This document shows positions 1-11,300 of a stretch of DNA of 63,837 nucleotides, one piece after another. The DNA is from Cristatella mucedo. Its lineage: Eukaryota; Bryozoa; Phylactolaemata; Cristatellidae. Position numbers and translations under genes: made by a program. The number at the start of each line of letters is the position of its first letter. Position 1 is the first letter of the stretch. Below the pieces are notes generated by a model. It was not told the DNA's origin. It saw nothing but the letters and a program-made list of their open reading frames with translations, and ran no database searches. The stretch lies in the NCBI GenBank assembly GCA_009760855.2, contig WPIO01000378.1, positions 1 through 63,837 on the forward strand, in the 5' to 3' direction.

Positions 1-1118
1 GGGAGTAAATCTGAGAGGTAGGGTGCAGCCAAGTATTGAAGAGAACTCAAAGTGAGTGGCAAATTCTTGACCTTGATGAGCAGCCTGATTGCGAGGCAGT
101 GCAGTTAAGCAAGACAATCAATACCCTGGCAAGTGGGAGAGTTCAAACCATGAAAAAAACCTGAGCAAGTTCAAAACCCTGAGGCACCTCATACTTCCGT
201 GGCTCCCTTGGAAAATCGTTGTATATTGAGATCGATAGTCTGGAGTCTCCCACTGAGATAGGATCTGAACCACCACAGTGCAGTACCATAATGCTCAGCT
301 GAGATGCGAGGCTCTTGAGAAAGACTTAGTCATCGATAGTAGCAAGAACTGCAAAACAAGTAGATATACTCCTCCCAAGTCTGCATTCCTGAAAAAAGTC
401 TCTGTACACCCAAAGCAATGCTGACTCTGTGGAGGGGATTAGCTCTAAAACCGTACTGGAACTTACTCGCAAGATTCAAAGTTTCAATGCACGGGTTCAG
501 CTGGACTGCCATGGTTCGCTCCAGTGTTTTTGATAGGAATGATAGAAGGGAGACTTGGCGGAAGTCTGTTCTGGCAAGTTGTCTTGGTCTAGTGTTGCCT
601 ACTTGAGTAATGACCTGAATACACAGCTTTTTTGAATGTTGTAATGTAATGTATCTCTTTCTGTAGCTTCGCAAAGTCATATAGACAATTTGGGTGTTAC
701 GCAGGACAGTTTTGTATAGCACACTCACAGCCTAAGCGGCTTACCGTACGCATTCGGTAGCCAACATAATTCGTATCACTCAACAAAGAGAAAGTAGGAA
801 ACTGAGTCAGGAAAGCAGTCGAGGTAGTGAGTAGCATGGAAGTAGCAGCTCAGGACCGCTGAAAAGGATGAGCCATAGTCGGCAGTAGGAGAGTAGGGAC
901 ATGTGTTGAGGCCGGTGACATTTCGACGATGCTAGTTATGCATACCAGCAGCAGATCAATGAATCGTAGAACGAGAACATTGGTGATAGGGTCTACAGGA
1001 ATTGTTCTCTTCTTTGACTGGGATGTGAATTTCAGGAAGAGATCACTTGTGCCCTGCTTGAATGTACACATTGACGTGCTGCACTTTCGGTGAGCTACAG
1101 GATCTCTGATAGGATGCA
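1..1118 (-). mobile_element. LINE-A fragment interrupted by LINE-B
   Basis: Minus-strand RT fragment of the CR1/L2-like LINE-A. About 1-637 covers the fingers and palm region (motifs resembling L-S-K-T-L-E-R and A-S-K-F-Q), with the RT C-terminal part deleted internally. About 905-1118 continues toward the N-terminal side (S-T-F-K-Q-G-T-S-D). Many frameshifts and stops make it inactive. A LINE-B 3' end splits it at 638-905. The same split copy recurs at 57070-58880. Confidence 0.7.
638..905 (-). mobile_element. LINE-B 3' end inserted in LINE-A
   Basis: On the minus strand this is the LINE-B 3' UTR, ending in an ATTACATTACA-like tail at the left edge. The flanking LINE-A resumes on the other side at about 905. 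It shares its body with the copies at 15040-15215, 34810-35078, 49070-49235 and 57695-57965. It is 5'-truncated, as expected from target-primed reverse transcription. Confidence 0.65.
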
Positions 1119-1139
1119 TTATTAATTTTATTATTATCC

Positions 1140-2279
1140 ATACATTATTTTGAATTGTCTCCAGCCTCTGATATCAGGTGACGTCAGTAGAGTATATGGT
1201 GGTCACAACAACAAGGTGGCCATGAATAGCTCGATAGTGGTAGACATTTTATTCAGAGCTGGCTATAAATGTTATAGCACAAGTTATATTAAAGCGTCAG
1301 AAGATTGATCACATTTTTTAAGGAAAATACTCGGATGGTCTTGATTCATCATGTTTATGATTTGATTGTAAGATTCAGTTATCTGGATAACATATAGTGC
1401 TTGTGTGCCAATGATTATACGTTTACTTAAAAAGTATTTATAAGGAACATATGTTGCCTCTGGATTTAGAATCATACAAAGTAAATATATAAAAATTAGT
1501 GGTAGCTACCTGGCATAAGGCATCTGTTAAAAGACTGCTCTTGAAATAGGTTGAACAGTACAGAATCAAATTTTTGTACTTTAGGAGGAAGTCATTTGAG
1601 TATAAAAATCAAATGACTAAGACAATTTTAAGTTTCTGAACTAGTTTATTTAAGCTCTATAATAGTAATGGAGGTCAGCATGGCTTGCTCCCTTAGCTTC
1701 AACAAGACTCCTGCACGCCTAGAAAAAGCCAGTAACACATAAGGCAATACAGTAAATTACGATACACAAATTGATATATTGACTTTGATGCATACGAAAT
1801 TCATTGGAGTGAAAAGTATGCATTTATTTGGAAAAATGTACCGATAAATTAGTTGCAGCTGTAACGAAACCAGCAGACACAAGTTACTGTCGATGGAATA
1901 GAGGTTATAGGATTCATCATTAAAAATACCAGCTGAAACAGGCATTGCATATCCTATGACTGCTCAGACAATAGCGAACAAATTTATTTTTGCTCGGCTG
2001 CTAAACTCGCTTATTTTCAGCTGCCAAGCCGAGTAAAATTGAATGTCTTTATTGTATTATCTTGGCTAACACAGGCTACATTTTTATTGTAAATGCTTTC
2101 CCAAAAACTAATATCCCAAACGACATATGTCACTATATAATTATTGCGTGGGTTTTCTTTGATTTGATTTTAAAGGTTATAGGAAGTGTAGTTTTTTTTT
2201 GCACCAAACTGTCAGTATACAATTTTAGCAATGCCTCTTCAAATAAATCCACAGTATGCATTCCCTCTGATCTTTTCAG
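1140..2279. other. Upstream intron-like sequence, unit 1
   Basis: AT-rich, with no ORF or element I recognise. It is matched over most of its length by 58905-60054, so it belongs to the duplicated unit. It ends in the acceptor of exon E1. Confidence 0.5.
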
Positions 2280-2363
2280 TAGCAATACGTCCACCTCTTT
2301 ATTCTATCTACTGCCCTTTCGGTAATGTCCGGGACAGTAATGGATGCCCTACATGCCAATGCA
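2280..2363 (+). pseudogene. Antistasin-type domain exon E1, unit 1 copy, two cysteines lost
   Basis: An 84-base exon between a consensus acceptor (pyrimidine-rich, ending TTTTCAG at 2279) and donor GTAAGTA at 2364. Both ends are phase 1, so it is symmetrical. It encodes 27 full codons ending in the antistasin signature G-C-P-T-C-Q-C. Antistasin domains are small disulfide-bonded serine-protease inhibitors of secreted proteins. Compared with the unit 4 copy at 60055, the first cysteine is Arg (TGT to CGT) and the second is Tyr (TGT to TAT), a pair whose loss should unfold the domain. The frame is open and splice sites are intact, so it may still be transcribed. I infer a decaying or drifted exon; an active variant fold is unlikely but not excluded. 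Confidence 0.6.
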
Positions 2364-3489
2364 GTAAGTATAGGCTTTCGAAAATCCAGAGATCTATTAG
2401 AATAATCCTAATTTCAGCTGTCTAACTATTACATATGGCTACTGCTCTTAACGATTTTATTTTCCATTCAGAAGCCAGCACACCGAACGTAATTGTTCGC
2501 CAAATAGGGTAGATATGATATTTGGAAAGTCTTAGCTAATAGCACTCACATAGTAAGAATTCAGTTAGAAGGGTTTCCTGGCTCGCGAATAAAGGCATAA
2601 CAAGGTGGCATTACCTAAATTATTAGCCCTCGTAATAGTCTTAAATAGTGACTGGCTTATGTGTATAATTCTTAAGCTAGGGAACGAGCAGATGTAGAAG
2701 TGAAAATACCACCATTTTCCCAATGTTTAGCTGCCTAATAACCAGCACAATCTTAAATAGACTGTTTTCCTCAACTGTATTTAAAATAATAACGACATCA
2801 TTCTTGCTACTGTAAGGCTTAAGTAATAAACCATTTATGCATCTAATCTATTACTACCGATCACAAATGACCAATATAGTTTCTTTGATCGATGCTATCG
2901 TCGAAAGAGGTAATATAAAAAGTTGCTCAAATAATGTATAAAGTCTCCACATTAAGCGAAGCCTTCAGAAATCTCGGCAGGGCAGCACTAAATTAATAAA
3001 TACAATATATGTAAACTGACTCAAATTTAAAAGTTGCTTTGTTTCTCAAGATTGAATGGAGAAACTAGAAACGCTTGCAAAAAAGGCTTGGTTTTACTAG
3101 TGCAAGCAATCTGTACTATAGTGGGGACATATTTTCATGAGCAAATACACATACAAAATGTAAGACTCTCATAAATCGGAGCGTTTGTTTGAAATTGTGA
3201 TATATGACATTACTGTGCTATAGATAATGACATAGTGCATTATTTCTTTAACTGGTGCGTTACGGAATCAGATTATGCTCAGTGGTTCTTAAATCAAACA
3301 GTTCTGAAAGCAAATACGTTTGAGACAACTGGTTTTAAACCTGTATTCAAATAATACTTTATTGATACAAAAAATAGCAGTAGCTAACACAATTAAAGTT
3401 GGCTAGAACTACTTAGGGTATTACTACCAAAATGCAACTTTATCGATTGCGTTCTATGGCTACTGAATATTCTTAGACCTTAATTTGTT
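2364..3489. other. Intron-like sequence between E1 and the relic exon
   Basis: Begins with a consensus donor. It is AT-rich without recognisable coding sequence. The part from about 2630 onward is also present at 35405 and the whole at 60139-61264. The shared homology stops at 2630 in unit 3, next to an inverted LINE-A/B composite. Confidence 0.5.
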
Positions 3490-3587
3490 ACAAAACCTCT
3501 TCCCTGCCTGCTTGTTTTTTAATTTTCAAGCTCTGTTTTTTCACGAGTTCTAGGAAGATGAGAATGAATGCAAAATGCTCACATGTA
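3490..3587 (+). pseudogene. Probable relic antistasin exon, unit 1
   Basis: Just before a consensus donor (GTAAGT at 3588) the frame reads E-D-E-N-E-C-K-M-L-T-C, which lines up with the end of a normal domain (K-D-Q-N-G-C-E-x-C-S-C). The fifth cysteine is replaced by Leu, a stop (TAG) stands at the Lys after Gly-Phe, and the upstream cysteine part appears frameshifted. The same block with the same donor recurs at 36280-36373 and 61265-61366. It lies between E1 and E2. I read it as a dead third domain exon, but the match is short. The start coordinate is approximate. Confidence 0.35.
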
Positions 3588-3869
3588 GTAAGTTGGTGGC
3601 TACTTTTTAATTACATTTCACTGATAACAGTTAATTTTGTCTACTGCGGCAGTGCAAGGATGACCAAAGATGTTGACAAAACTGTACCTATTAATCACAG
3701 CACTTGCTGGTACTCCGGATTCATCCTTTGTGTGATTACACGTGCTGACACCGTGCACACGAACACGAGCCATGCTTATGTGTTGCCACGGTGCGTTTTC
3801 CCTCGAACCATATTATGATTGTTAACACTGTATTTTCTAAATAACCACTTGATCATGCTGCCATTACAG

Positions 3870-3925
3870 TAAATACAAATTGTCCGGAAAAAGATACAAT
3901 TACTTATGGGTGCGATGCAAGTTTA
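3870..3925 (+). other. Conserved acceptor-flanked cysteine-containing block
   Basis: A good acceptor (CCATTACAG, ending at 3869) is followed in phase 1 by an open stretch containing N-C-P-E-K-D-x-x-T-x-G-C-D. The same acceptor and block occur at 21077, 36657 and 61650. Units 1 and 2 keep the frame open, unit 3 has two stops and unit 4 has an early TAG. I see no convincing donor after it. It could be a small or terminal exon or a conserved intronic segment; I cannot assign a domain. Confidence 0.25.
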
Positions 3926-4774
3926 TTATCATTACTATATAATGATGGTTCTGATTCTGAATCAATAATATAAACGTCTGGACCTAAACAACGTCGAGTT
4001 TGACTAGTACGGCCCAGGTTGTAATTTTGTTGCATCGGCCTCAGAGGAATGTGGTCTTTTTACTAGTTCATCTGATCACACGTGTCTTTTATGGATGGTA
4101 CTTTACCGAACAAAATAATTTTCCAGTGGCCCTGCAGTTTGCAGCTTCCAGCCAAAAAAAGCCGCACCAAACATTCTTGTATTTTAGTACGACAAAAAAC
4201 GTGTATTGAAAAATTATATCTAAATGGCGTTAGACTTGTAGGAATATCCTACTATTCCCACTAAAACTAAGTGTAGCTGCCAGCTTATATTGCCCAGTGT
4301 GATTGAACTAATGCAATACAATTTGGCATTCATAATATAGATAATTTTTATTTACTTGTTCTAGCTTTAATTTACACGGCAAATGATAACGATTTAAACC
4401 AAAATAAATGTATTCCCCTTCGATATCACCATATCCTGATATTCAGCTACATTTTTAATATAATTCACGTTCAATGGTTAATGAATACTCACATGTATTA
4501 TAATAAATACGAGCACACATGTGGGTATTTCTTACATCAATGGAACTTGTAAGAATTTAATTTTCATGCCGTCCCTGGGCACTAACTTGTTGGGCTGTCA
4601 GTGAAAGCTTACAATGTATTTCGGGGGAGAAATCTTTTACTTGAAAATTCTTAAGACTAAAATGTATCACTCTAATGACTTTAGTTTTCGGTAGCAAGAG
4701 ACTAATCAGAAAACACAGCTTTGATATATGTAGGCAATCCAAAACCAACGCCTGTGTAACTGCTTTTTTTGAAG

Positions 4775-4867
4775 AACCCTCACCGGTATGTAAACCTGTA
4801 CTGTGCATGATCTATTGTGCAAACGGATTCAAGAAAGACCAAAACGGCTGTGAAATTTGTTCCTGCA
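4775..4867 (+). CDS. Antistasin domain exon E2, unit 1 (intact, P1 Met)
   Basis: A 93-base symmetrical phase-1 exon: acceptor TTTGAAG ending at 4774, donor GTAAGTAG at 4868. It encodes 30 full codons with the complete six-cysteine pattern C-x4-C-x3-C-x10-C-x2-C-x-C and the family's G-F-K-K-D and N-G-C elements. Antistasin-family domains are secreted inhibitors that present a reactive loop to serine proteases. In leech antistasin the P1 residue directly follows the second of these six cysteines, and here that residue is Met. Met at P1 usually points to elastase- or chymotrypsin-like targets, not factor Xa or trypsin; that is inference. No signal-peptide exon for this copy is visible, so it would lie left of the window. 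Confidence 0.75.
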
Positions 4868-5889
4868 GTAAGTAGACGGGCAACTCACAAGTTACAGTTG
4901 CTTGTAAAGCTGTCAACAAATGATCCTAATGCACGATTGCACACTAAAGCAGCCAATTGTCTGCCAAATGATATGCTGCTTTTGCTCCTGCGCCTGTTTT
5001 GCCGAAATTAAAAAGGTCACAAATATCGAGCGATCCCAATGCGGTCTGATTGTTTATAGGATTTCCTCTGCAACTTGCAGTCTACCTAATCAAAATAAGC
5101 TCAAAAGACGCTAGCTGATTAAAAAGCCTGAATATTATTTGCGACAGAAGAGATTAAACACAGAGATGTAACGTGGTAAAGACAATACAAACATGTCTAT
5201 CGTATAATAAAAACAATACCTACATTCCAATCTCTGTCGGACAACCTAATAGTCAATCATACTTTTCTAGACTCGTTAAATTAGTAAAATGGATGAACAG
5301 CCACATACTAGTAAAATAATGAAAAAATAAAAATTTCAGTAAGCACCTTTATTATAAAGTCACACGATAATTTCTAGAGGAATATGATAATATTGGGCTG
5401 ACGTATAAATTTCGTCAAGCGACGTTTTGTAAGTCTGTCACAAGTTCTAGGCTTTTAGGAAAAGTTGCTTTCAGGCTTGTCGTAAAAAATCTTGCAGCTT
5501 TATTTCCTTCAATAGTGCTCATGTATACCACAACTTATGGAATCAAAATCATTTGGAAACTCCTCAGTGACATTAGAGCAATGGTGAATTCATTTTAAAA
5601 ATTTGACCTAGATCATTGATGTAACGAACACAGAGATCTAAATTTATTCATTTATAGATATTTTACTTGTATTTTTTGTTCAGGTGGCAGCTATTTGAAA
5701 AATAATTTTTTTCTTTTCAATATACCAACTGTCAAAAATTTCAATCAAATTCTTCTGTTGTTCGTCGTATGATAAGAATCATGAGCTAAAGTTTGATTAT
5801 TGGAATAATTGTACCTGTATTTTGTTTACATTCACTCTTTACGTAACGCAAACTAAATTATCTCGGTCTGTTTCCCCAAAAAGCCTTAC
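4868..5889. other. Intron-like sequence after E2, unit 1
   Basis: Starts with the E2 donor. No recognisable gene. Clear homologues follow E2 in all other units (21596-22611, 37662-38690, 62793-63800). Confidence 0.5.
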
Positions 5890-6100
5890 CACTTAAATGC
5901 GTGTTAGGTAAGAGAGTTTTCTATTGCTTACTCAAAGCCTGAGCCGCTTTTGGAAGCATGCAATAACTACCACACTAACACTCAAGCAACAGAGAAAAAG
6001 TGAGAATCATAGCTAAGTCAGGAGAGCAATTAGGAAGCGAGAAAAATGGACGCAACATTTCAGGGCAGTTGCATGAACGTGCCACGAACGGCAGCACGAG
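5890..6100 (-). mobile_element. Old LINE-B 3' end, unit 1
   Basis: Read on the minus strand this is a strongly diverged version of the LINE-B 3' region (the segments matching 'tgagtgtgctatacaaaact' and 'ctttctctttgttg' are recognisable). Matching copies sit at 22612-22835 and at the end of unit 4 (from about 63800). It was therefore inserted before the units duplicated. In unit 3 the homology breaks off inside it, near 38700. Confidence 0.45.
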
Positions 6101-7802
6101 AAAAAGAATCCTGAGTGAATAAATACTATCGACAAGTGGAACACACACCTTCTCTTCTTCAATTCATAACTTAATGCCAGTCTTGAAACAGAGTGTCCTC
6201 AAAATAATGTCTGCCAAACTGCCTTCTGTTGCTTAGCATGTTTGAGGAGCTACAAATCTATGTTATCTGCTTCCAAATTAGATCTAGCAACTGCAGTCAG
6301 TCATTTGGGTGCAAGTTCACAGTTCTGGTTTTGCCAGTTTTCGTTCGCATTTCTCTCATGGTATTTGCTTCTCGAACACAAATGCCTATTGTTTTTAAGG
6401 TATCTTATATCTTATTATTTTCTAGAGAGAGATAATCATGGATTAAATAAATCTAGCATGCCTGATTAATTAAACATAATTGTGAAGCTGTTGCATTAAA
6501 ATTACGTGTAAAAAGTCTACACGAATTTTTCTGAAATTCATTTTTATGAGCTAGGTGAATTTTAGTATAATACCATACTTTCAGCCTGGCCAAGCTTGTC
6601 CAAGTTATAGAGTTTCGCAAATCAACATACAGGAATAAGTACTTAATAAGTGAATGCAATGCAGGTCCGTTTTAAACGTCCCAAAAATACGATAATAACA
6701 ACCACAGGTCGCTCATATTGCGCCTTAAGAGTGTGAAACGTGTATCGTGAGACGTTACTGCTTTCTAAAAGAGAATTTACAAAACTTTTTAGTGACTTGC
6801 AATGCATCATTCTTACCTAAGCGTGCGAAAAGAACACAAGTATAAGGCTTAGACAAGCGAGTTACAACAATAATGAATCTGCCCAGCTATGGGTTAGTAG
6901 GACTTCCTCTACTAATAAGCATACAAGGAATCGCATACGTTTACGAGTAGAGTCGCATAAAAACTACAGAACTCGTTCACTGCCTCTCAGAATAAGACTG
7001 AAAGAAACATTTCAATCTTTAAAAACAGACTTACATTGTGCACGGTTAATGCAGCTAAAAACCCAGCTCCTTCAGGCCTTTTTGTTCATGCAATATAAAG
7101 TTTCGATGGTCACAAGATTTCCGTTGAGTGCAAGGGTTAATGAGATGACTAGGTAGATGATGAGAATCTAGTACTACAGCCTATTTGAAGAGTGATTAAG
7201 TCAGATAGGTTGGCTGGCAAAAGAAGTATTTTTAGCGACCAGCAAGCAATAAGGGAAACAATCTTTATATATCATTCAAAATTGATAGCTTCCGATTGAA
7301 GCAAAAACAAAGTGGCTTAGGGTAAAAGCAATGCCCATAGAAGCTATAAAATTCAGTGATTTTTAGTCAATTTATTAATTAAATTAGAGCGTTTAATTGG
7401 AGAGAGTTTTAACGTCAGCAATTTTAAAAAATTTGCATGATTTTGACTTACATTTGCAACGGAGAAGTATCTGGACACATTCATGTCAGTGCAAACTCAG
7501 GTGTTTAGTAATTAATTACTAAATATAGGATCTGAATGAGGCACCGATATTGAGGAATAACGTGGGAACGATGTGTATTTAAGACGACTAATCCATTGTT
7601 ATAGACAATTAATTAGTTAAAATTAAGGCTTCGTAATAGAGTTTATACTCGGTACTGTCAAAAATAGTGCATGATGTTGTGTCGTCTTGAAGTACAAACA
7701 ACTATCTAGATCACTGCTTAGGGCATAGTGCTTTTTAACTAATCGTGGGTTTGGGCAATGGTTTCGGTATTACATCATCTAAAGAACTGCTACGACTATT
7801 TG
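6101..7802. other. Non-coding unit sequence with no recognised gene
   Basis: 6101-7130 is matched by 22835-23860 and 7190-7800 by the weaker 24235-24600. This block is missing from unit 3 (junction near 38700). The short ORFs in it are not conserved between the copies. Confidence 0.5.
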
Positions 7803-7980
7803 TGAATGGCTCACTTGGTAAGGTGGTTGCTTTTCACGACCTTGGCCCGGAGGTCATGGGCTCGAATTCTGCAGTGGGCGATCCTTTATCGCCACTGCAA
7901 GGGGTGATGATAGCCGTAAAAGCACTTTTGTTGCTATACAAAAGAGGCTGTTAAATCAGATAGCATTTATTTATTTATTT
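7803..7980 (+). mobile_element. tRNA-derived SINE-like element
   Basis: The 5' part carries RNA polymerase III promoter-like boxes: an A box TGGCTCACTTGGTAAGG at about 7807 and a B-box-like GGGCTCGAATTC at about 7858, at tRNA spacing. A body and an (ATTT)n tail at about 7963-7980 follow. The same head occurs on the minus strand at about 19850-19975 and 56440-56565 as the start of the longer repeat X. It does not fold into a usable tRNA gene, so it is a retrotransposed SINE. Confidence 0.6.
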
Positions 7981-9953
7981 ATCTACACAACGGCCTACTC
8001 CATGTCAATAGTGCAAATTGAACGGAATTAATCGTGGCAGTAGCACCTCTTGAACTCTACTGGCTATTCCACTGCATATTTTGATGTCTCGAAGTCTGCT
8101 TAGTTACTTGGGTGGGCAATAAATAAGGATTTAGCAGACAGGACTGATAAAATTTTTCCGAGAATAATTATTTTGAATACATTTATTTGAGTGAATGTCT
8201 TCGTCATGGTAAAGAAAAAAACATGGACCTGATATTTTTTGTAGACGAATCGGTGCCATCGCCAATTATCGCATCGTGAAGAATCGATGAGTATTTTATT
8301 CTTTCGCAAGCCATTATTAGTGCACTAATAGCCACGTTTAATTGAACCGATGCGTATGCATTTCTCACATAGAAAGCTCATAGTTTGAAAATCCGATCAG
8401 GCATTGCCAGCGGCCAAAGCAGATGACTGTATATACGCCTAGTTTCCGTACAATGACAATGTCAATTAGCCGGGTTCCATCAACACATTATCTATTACAA
8501 TTGAGGCAAAAATCGGAACTTTGAAAAACCTATCTTTTTAGCTGCTCCGAATCTATGATTTATTAATCTATCGAACCACTATTTTGAGAATGCTAAGCAA
8601 ATGCATGCCAAGATGTGTACATTTTTTTTAAAAGCTTGTCACCGAGAATAATTGGGGACAATGAGCCATCATGTAATTATTGCTATTACTAAAAAAATCC
8701 CTTTAATGTTATTAGAGACCTATTAACACTCGCGTTTGTAGAATGCTCATTCACTCTGTGTTGACCACCGTAAACAGCAATACCAAATACTACTACCTTT
8801 TTTCTGGCTTATGTACTGGATAAATGATAACTCGCACTTTTTTGTGACCCTGGAGGAATCAAAATTAACACGTGCAGTGATTTTATTAAGGGGAAGGAAG
8901 CAGGTTGATTTACCAAGAGTAATTCATATTTGTAAGAGCGAGGTAAAACTAGCTGTTAAACTTGCTTAAATACCCCTAGCCTTGCAACGTCTTCTAATTG
9001 GAGCAGGTCTGAAACGATTTGGCTTTTTCAGTTCCTCCATGCAAACGGCTGACCAAAGAATGTTGAATAAACACAATAATAATCTTACCTACTGCACAAA
9101 TGTTGGTTGTCTGTTCAGATTACTAAAGTCTCCATGCAAACATGAAATAATAAATTTAGAAAGTTAATTATAGCATGTCTTATTCGTATTTTATTTATGT
9201 CTCCATGTCTCATATTATCATCCACTAATATTTTCTTTTAAATGCTTTACTTTGTGTACCCCATGTAAAAATGTTTTTGATGCACTTTTTCAGATCCCCT
9301 ATCGCCATGCTTTTTGTTTCTGCCATTATTTAGTATTGTTGTGCCTTTTTCAGATTTTTTATTCCTGGCTAAAAATGTGAAGCACTTACTGAAATATAAT
9401 GAAAATACTTTATGGTGGCTGATGTTTTTTGAAGTGTAAAGCATCCATATGAAGGCAGCCATTGTGACCATGAGCTACCTCTTTCAAAACCGTTTCGTTG
9501 CCATTACATTTGCATTAATAAGTAGCTTAATATATCTGTATGAGAGGATTTTACATAAATTTGGTTTTTATGTTGTTTTACTAATGACTGCCTTGATTTG
9601 GTTACCTCTTTTGTATTGAAGGTTATCATCGCCAGGGTCTTTTCAGGGAAATTAACATCACAGCCTTTGCAAACATGGTGAATCTGTAAATGATTTTTTG
9701 AGAAAAACAAAAATAAACATATTAAAATAAAATGTATTTTGTTTTGAGATATTAAGGAAGTGTAAAATAATATACCAAATAATCAAAAGCAGTTTTCAGT
9801 ATTTGCTAAGTGAATCGCTTTTCAGTTTCTCAATGTGTAATCTCATCACTCATGATAAGTGGTATAATAATTAATTTATTAATTATTAGCTATTAAAACA
9901 GTGCATGAGCTAGGTTCGACTGATGGATCATTTTCCGAGCAACAGCCTTCCAG
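7981..9953. other. Conserved unit block, no gene recognised
   Basis: 8035-9715 has homologues at 24660-26410 (weak) and at 38710-39960 with 42725-43115 (strong). One copy (38710-38930) is open for about 70 codons, but the same frame has stops at 8098 and elsewhere in the other copies, so coding is doubtful. 9500-9700 shows some cysteine-containing similarity on the minus strand, too weak to call. Confidence 0.4.
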
Positions 9954-10116
9954 TGATAGTTTTGAATACTGGTGATGACACGAAGAACAAAAACAGTAAC
10001 ATTGCCAGCACAATCTATACTGGTAATGGTGTGAAGAATGGTACCAGAATATTGTGATGAATTCAACGACGCAGCACCGAACAGCCCGGAGGACAGAGCG
10101 GATGTTACACTGCAGT
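9954..10116 (+). pseudogene. Relic Ig-like domain exon, unit 1
   Basis: Acceptor CCTTCCAG ends at 9953 and a possible donor starts at 10117. At 163 bases it is two bases shorter than the unit 3 copy (43366-43530), so the frame is broken. The first half reads openly through S-N-I-A-S-T-I-Y-T-G-N-G-V-K-N-G-T, after which two TGA stops appear. The unit 3 copy preserves the other half. Together they suggest the D to G strands of an immunoglobulin-like domain. Both copies look dead. Assignment rests on motif shape only. Confidence 0.35.
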
Positions 10117-11205
10117 GTCTTTAATATCACAGTCTATACCAGAGCTGATTGGGGTGAGAATCAAGTAGCTTAAAGGCTTCATATTTATCAAAAAGAGAGA
10201 AAGTAGCATAGATAAGTAAGCTTGGCAGTCGAGAAAGTTAACAGCTTGGAAGAAGCAGCCAGAGATAGCTGAAAGAATTGACCACATCCAACTGATCGGC
10301 ATGTTTCGATACAAAATAATTGTAGAAATAAGGTCCACTGTCATGAATCTGCAGGATGCAAGCTTTGGGCGACGATCGTCCTAATAGCAAAGTGCTGAGA
10401 AAAAAAGTAGATTCAATTTGGATGAACTGAGAGCATGAGGAGCGTAAACGTGTGCAGGAGTTAAGCTTTGTCAAACATCGCTAAGCCAGGACGTGCCGGG
10501 CGGTTCAGAGTAAGAGTTTAGCTCTTCATCCGCTGATTGACGTAAGCCATCGCTTTTCCCTCAGAAGATGGGACATACGGTAGAACGCCTATGATTTTAG
10601 ACTTACCTTTCAGCTACATACATAACCAGCTACAAAGGTGTAAGACTTTTTGATTAGACTTGACAAAGCTGGATTGCAGTAACCCCTTCCTAGACTAGGC
10701 AGCTAGTTAGATTTTTAGCAATCCGTCGAGTTAGAAAGTCTCTAATCTCAGACAGGGGTCTAAAGTAGTACCAAGCTATGGAAGCAGTATTTTTAAAGAA
10801 GCTTTCAAACTTTAAGAAGTTATCGCAGATGACACCTAGATTCCGAACATATCACGACTGTCACATTACAGCTTCACCATACAATGACCTGAATTTATCC
10901 TTGGGCTTGGAGTTTCCGTTAAGTCGGAGCTCATTTTACCGTCGTTTAGTAAAATAAAGTAAACGAAATCCGGGATTGATTATTTGTTAGATGACAATTT
11001 GGCCTATCGTTCACTTGGCTTATTACGACGATTCAAGTGACAAGTGCAGCTCGTTATCTTTATCTTTAGAGGCGAGAATATTTTGGCCTGAAGATGAAAG
11101 TGTGGTTCGTGTTTCTGTGTATGTGCATACATTGAGATTACTAGGAACGCCGTCACTCGGTCGGTGAAGGCAGACCGGTACGGTCCACTACTAACCGTAC
11201 CGAAA
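10117..11205. other. Non-coding duplicated block
   Basis: Matched by 43531-44620 with many substitutions. No conserved reading frame and no recognised element until the LINE-B tail at 11206. Confidence 0.45.
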
Positions 11206-11300
11206 GCCGCTTAGGCTGTGAGTGTGCTAAACAAAATTCTCCTGCGTAAAACCCACATGGTCTTTATGACTTTGTGGAGTTACAGAGGGACAGTCGTTTC
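11206..11300 (+). mobile_element. LINE-B 3' tail, short copy
   Basis: Roughly the last 95 bases of LINE-B, ending in a TCATTACA-type tail. The equivalent insertion is present at 44620-44715 in unit 3, so it predates the duplication. Confidence 0.55.

Noticed and set aside
3558-3818. ORF starting M-R-M-N-A-K-C that could be mistaken for a signal peptide
   Set aside because: The ATG lies in a shifted frame of the relic antistasin exon, and the ORF crosses its donor site.
7803-7880. Possible tRNA gene
   Set aside because: The A and B boxes are there, but the sequence does not form a proper acceptor stem, and the same head repeats in longer elements with a tail; it is a SINE.
9504-9710. Minus-strand frame with a C-x2-C-D-V-N motif resembling the end of an Ig domain, also at 43030 and 26300
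   Set aside because: Only one short stretch matches, on the strand opposite to the better Ig relic; too weak to call.
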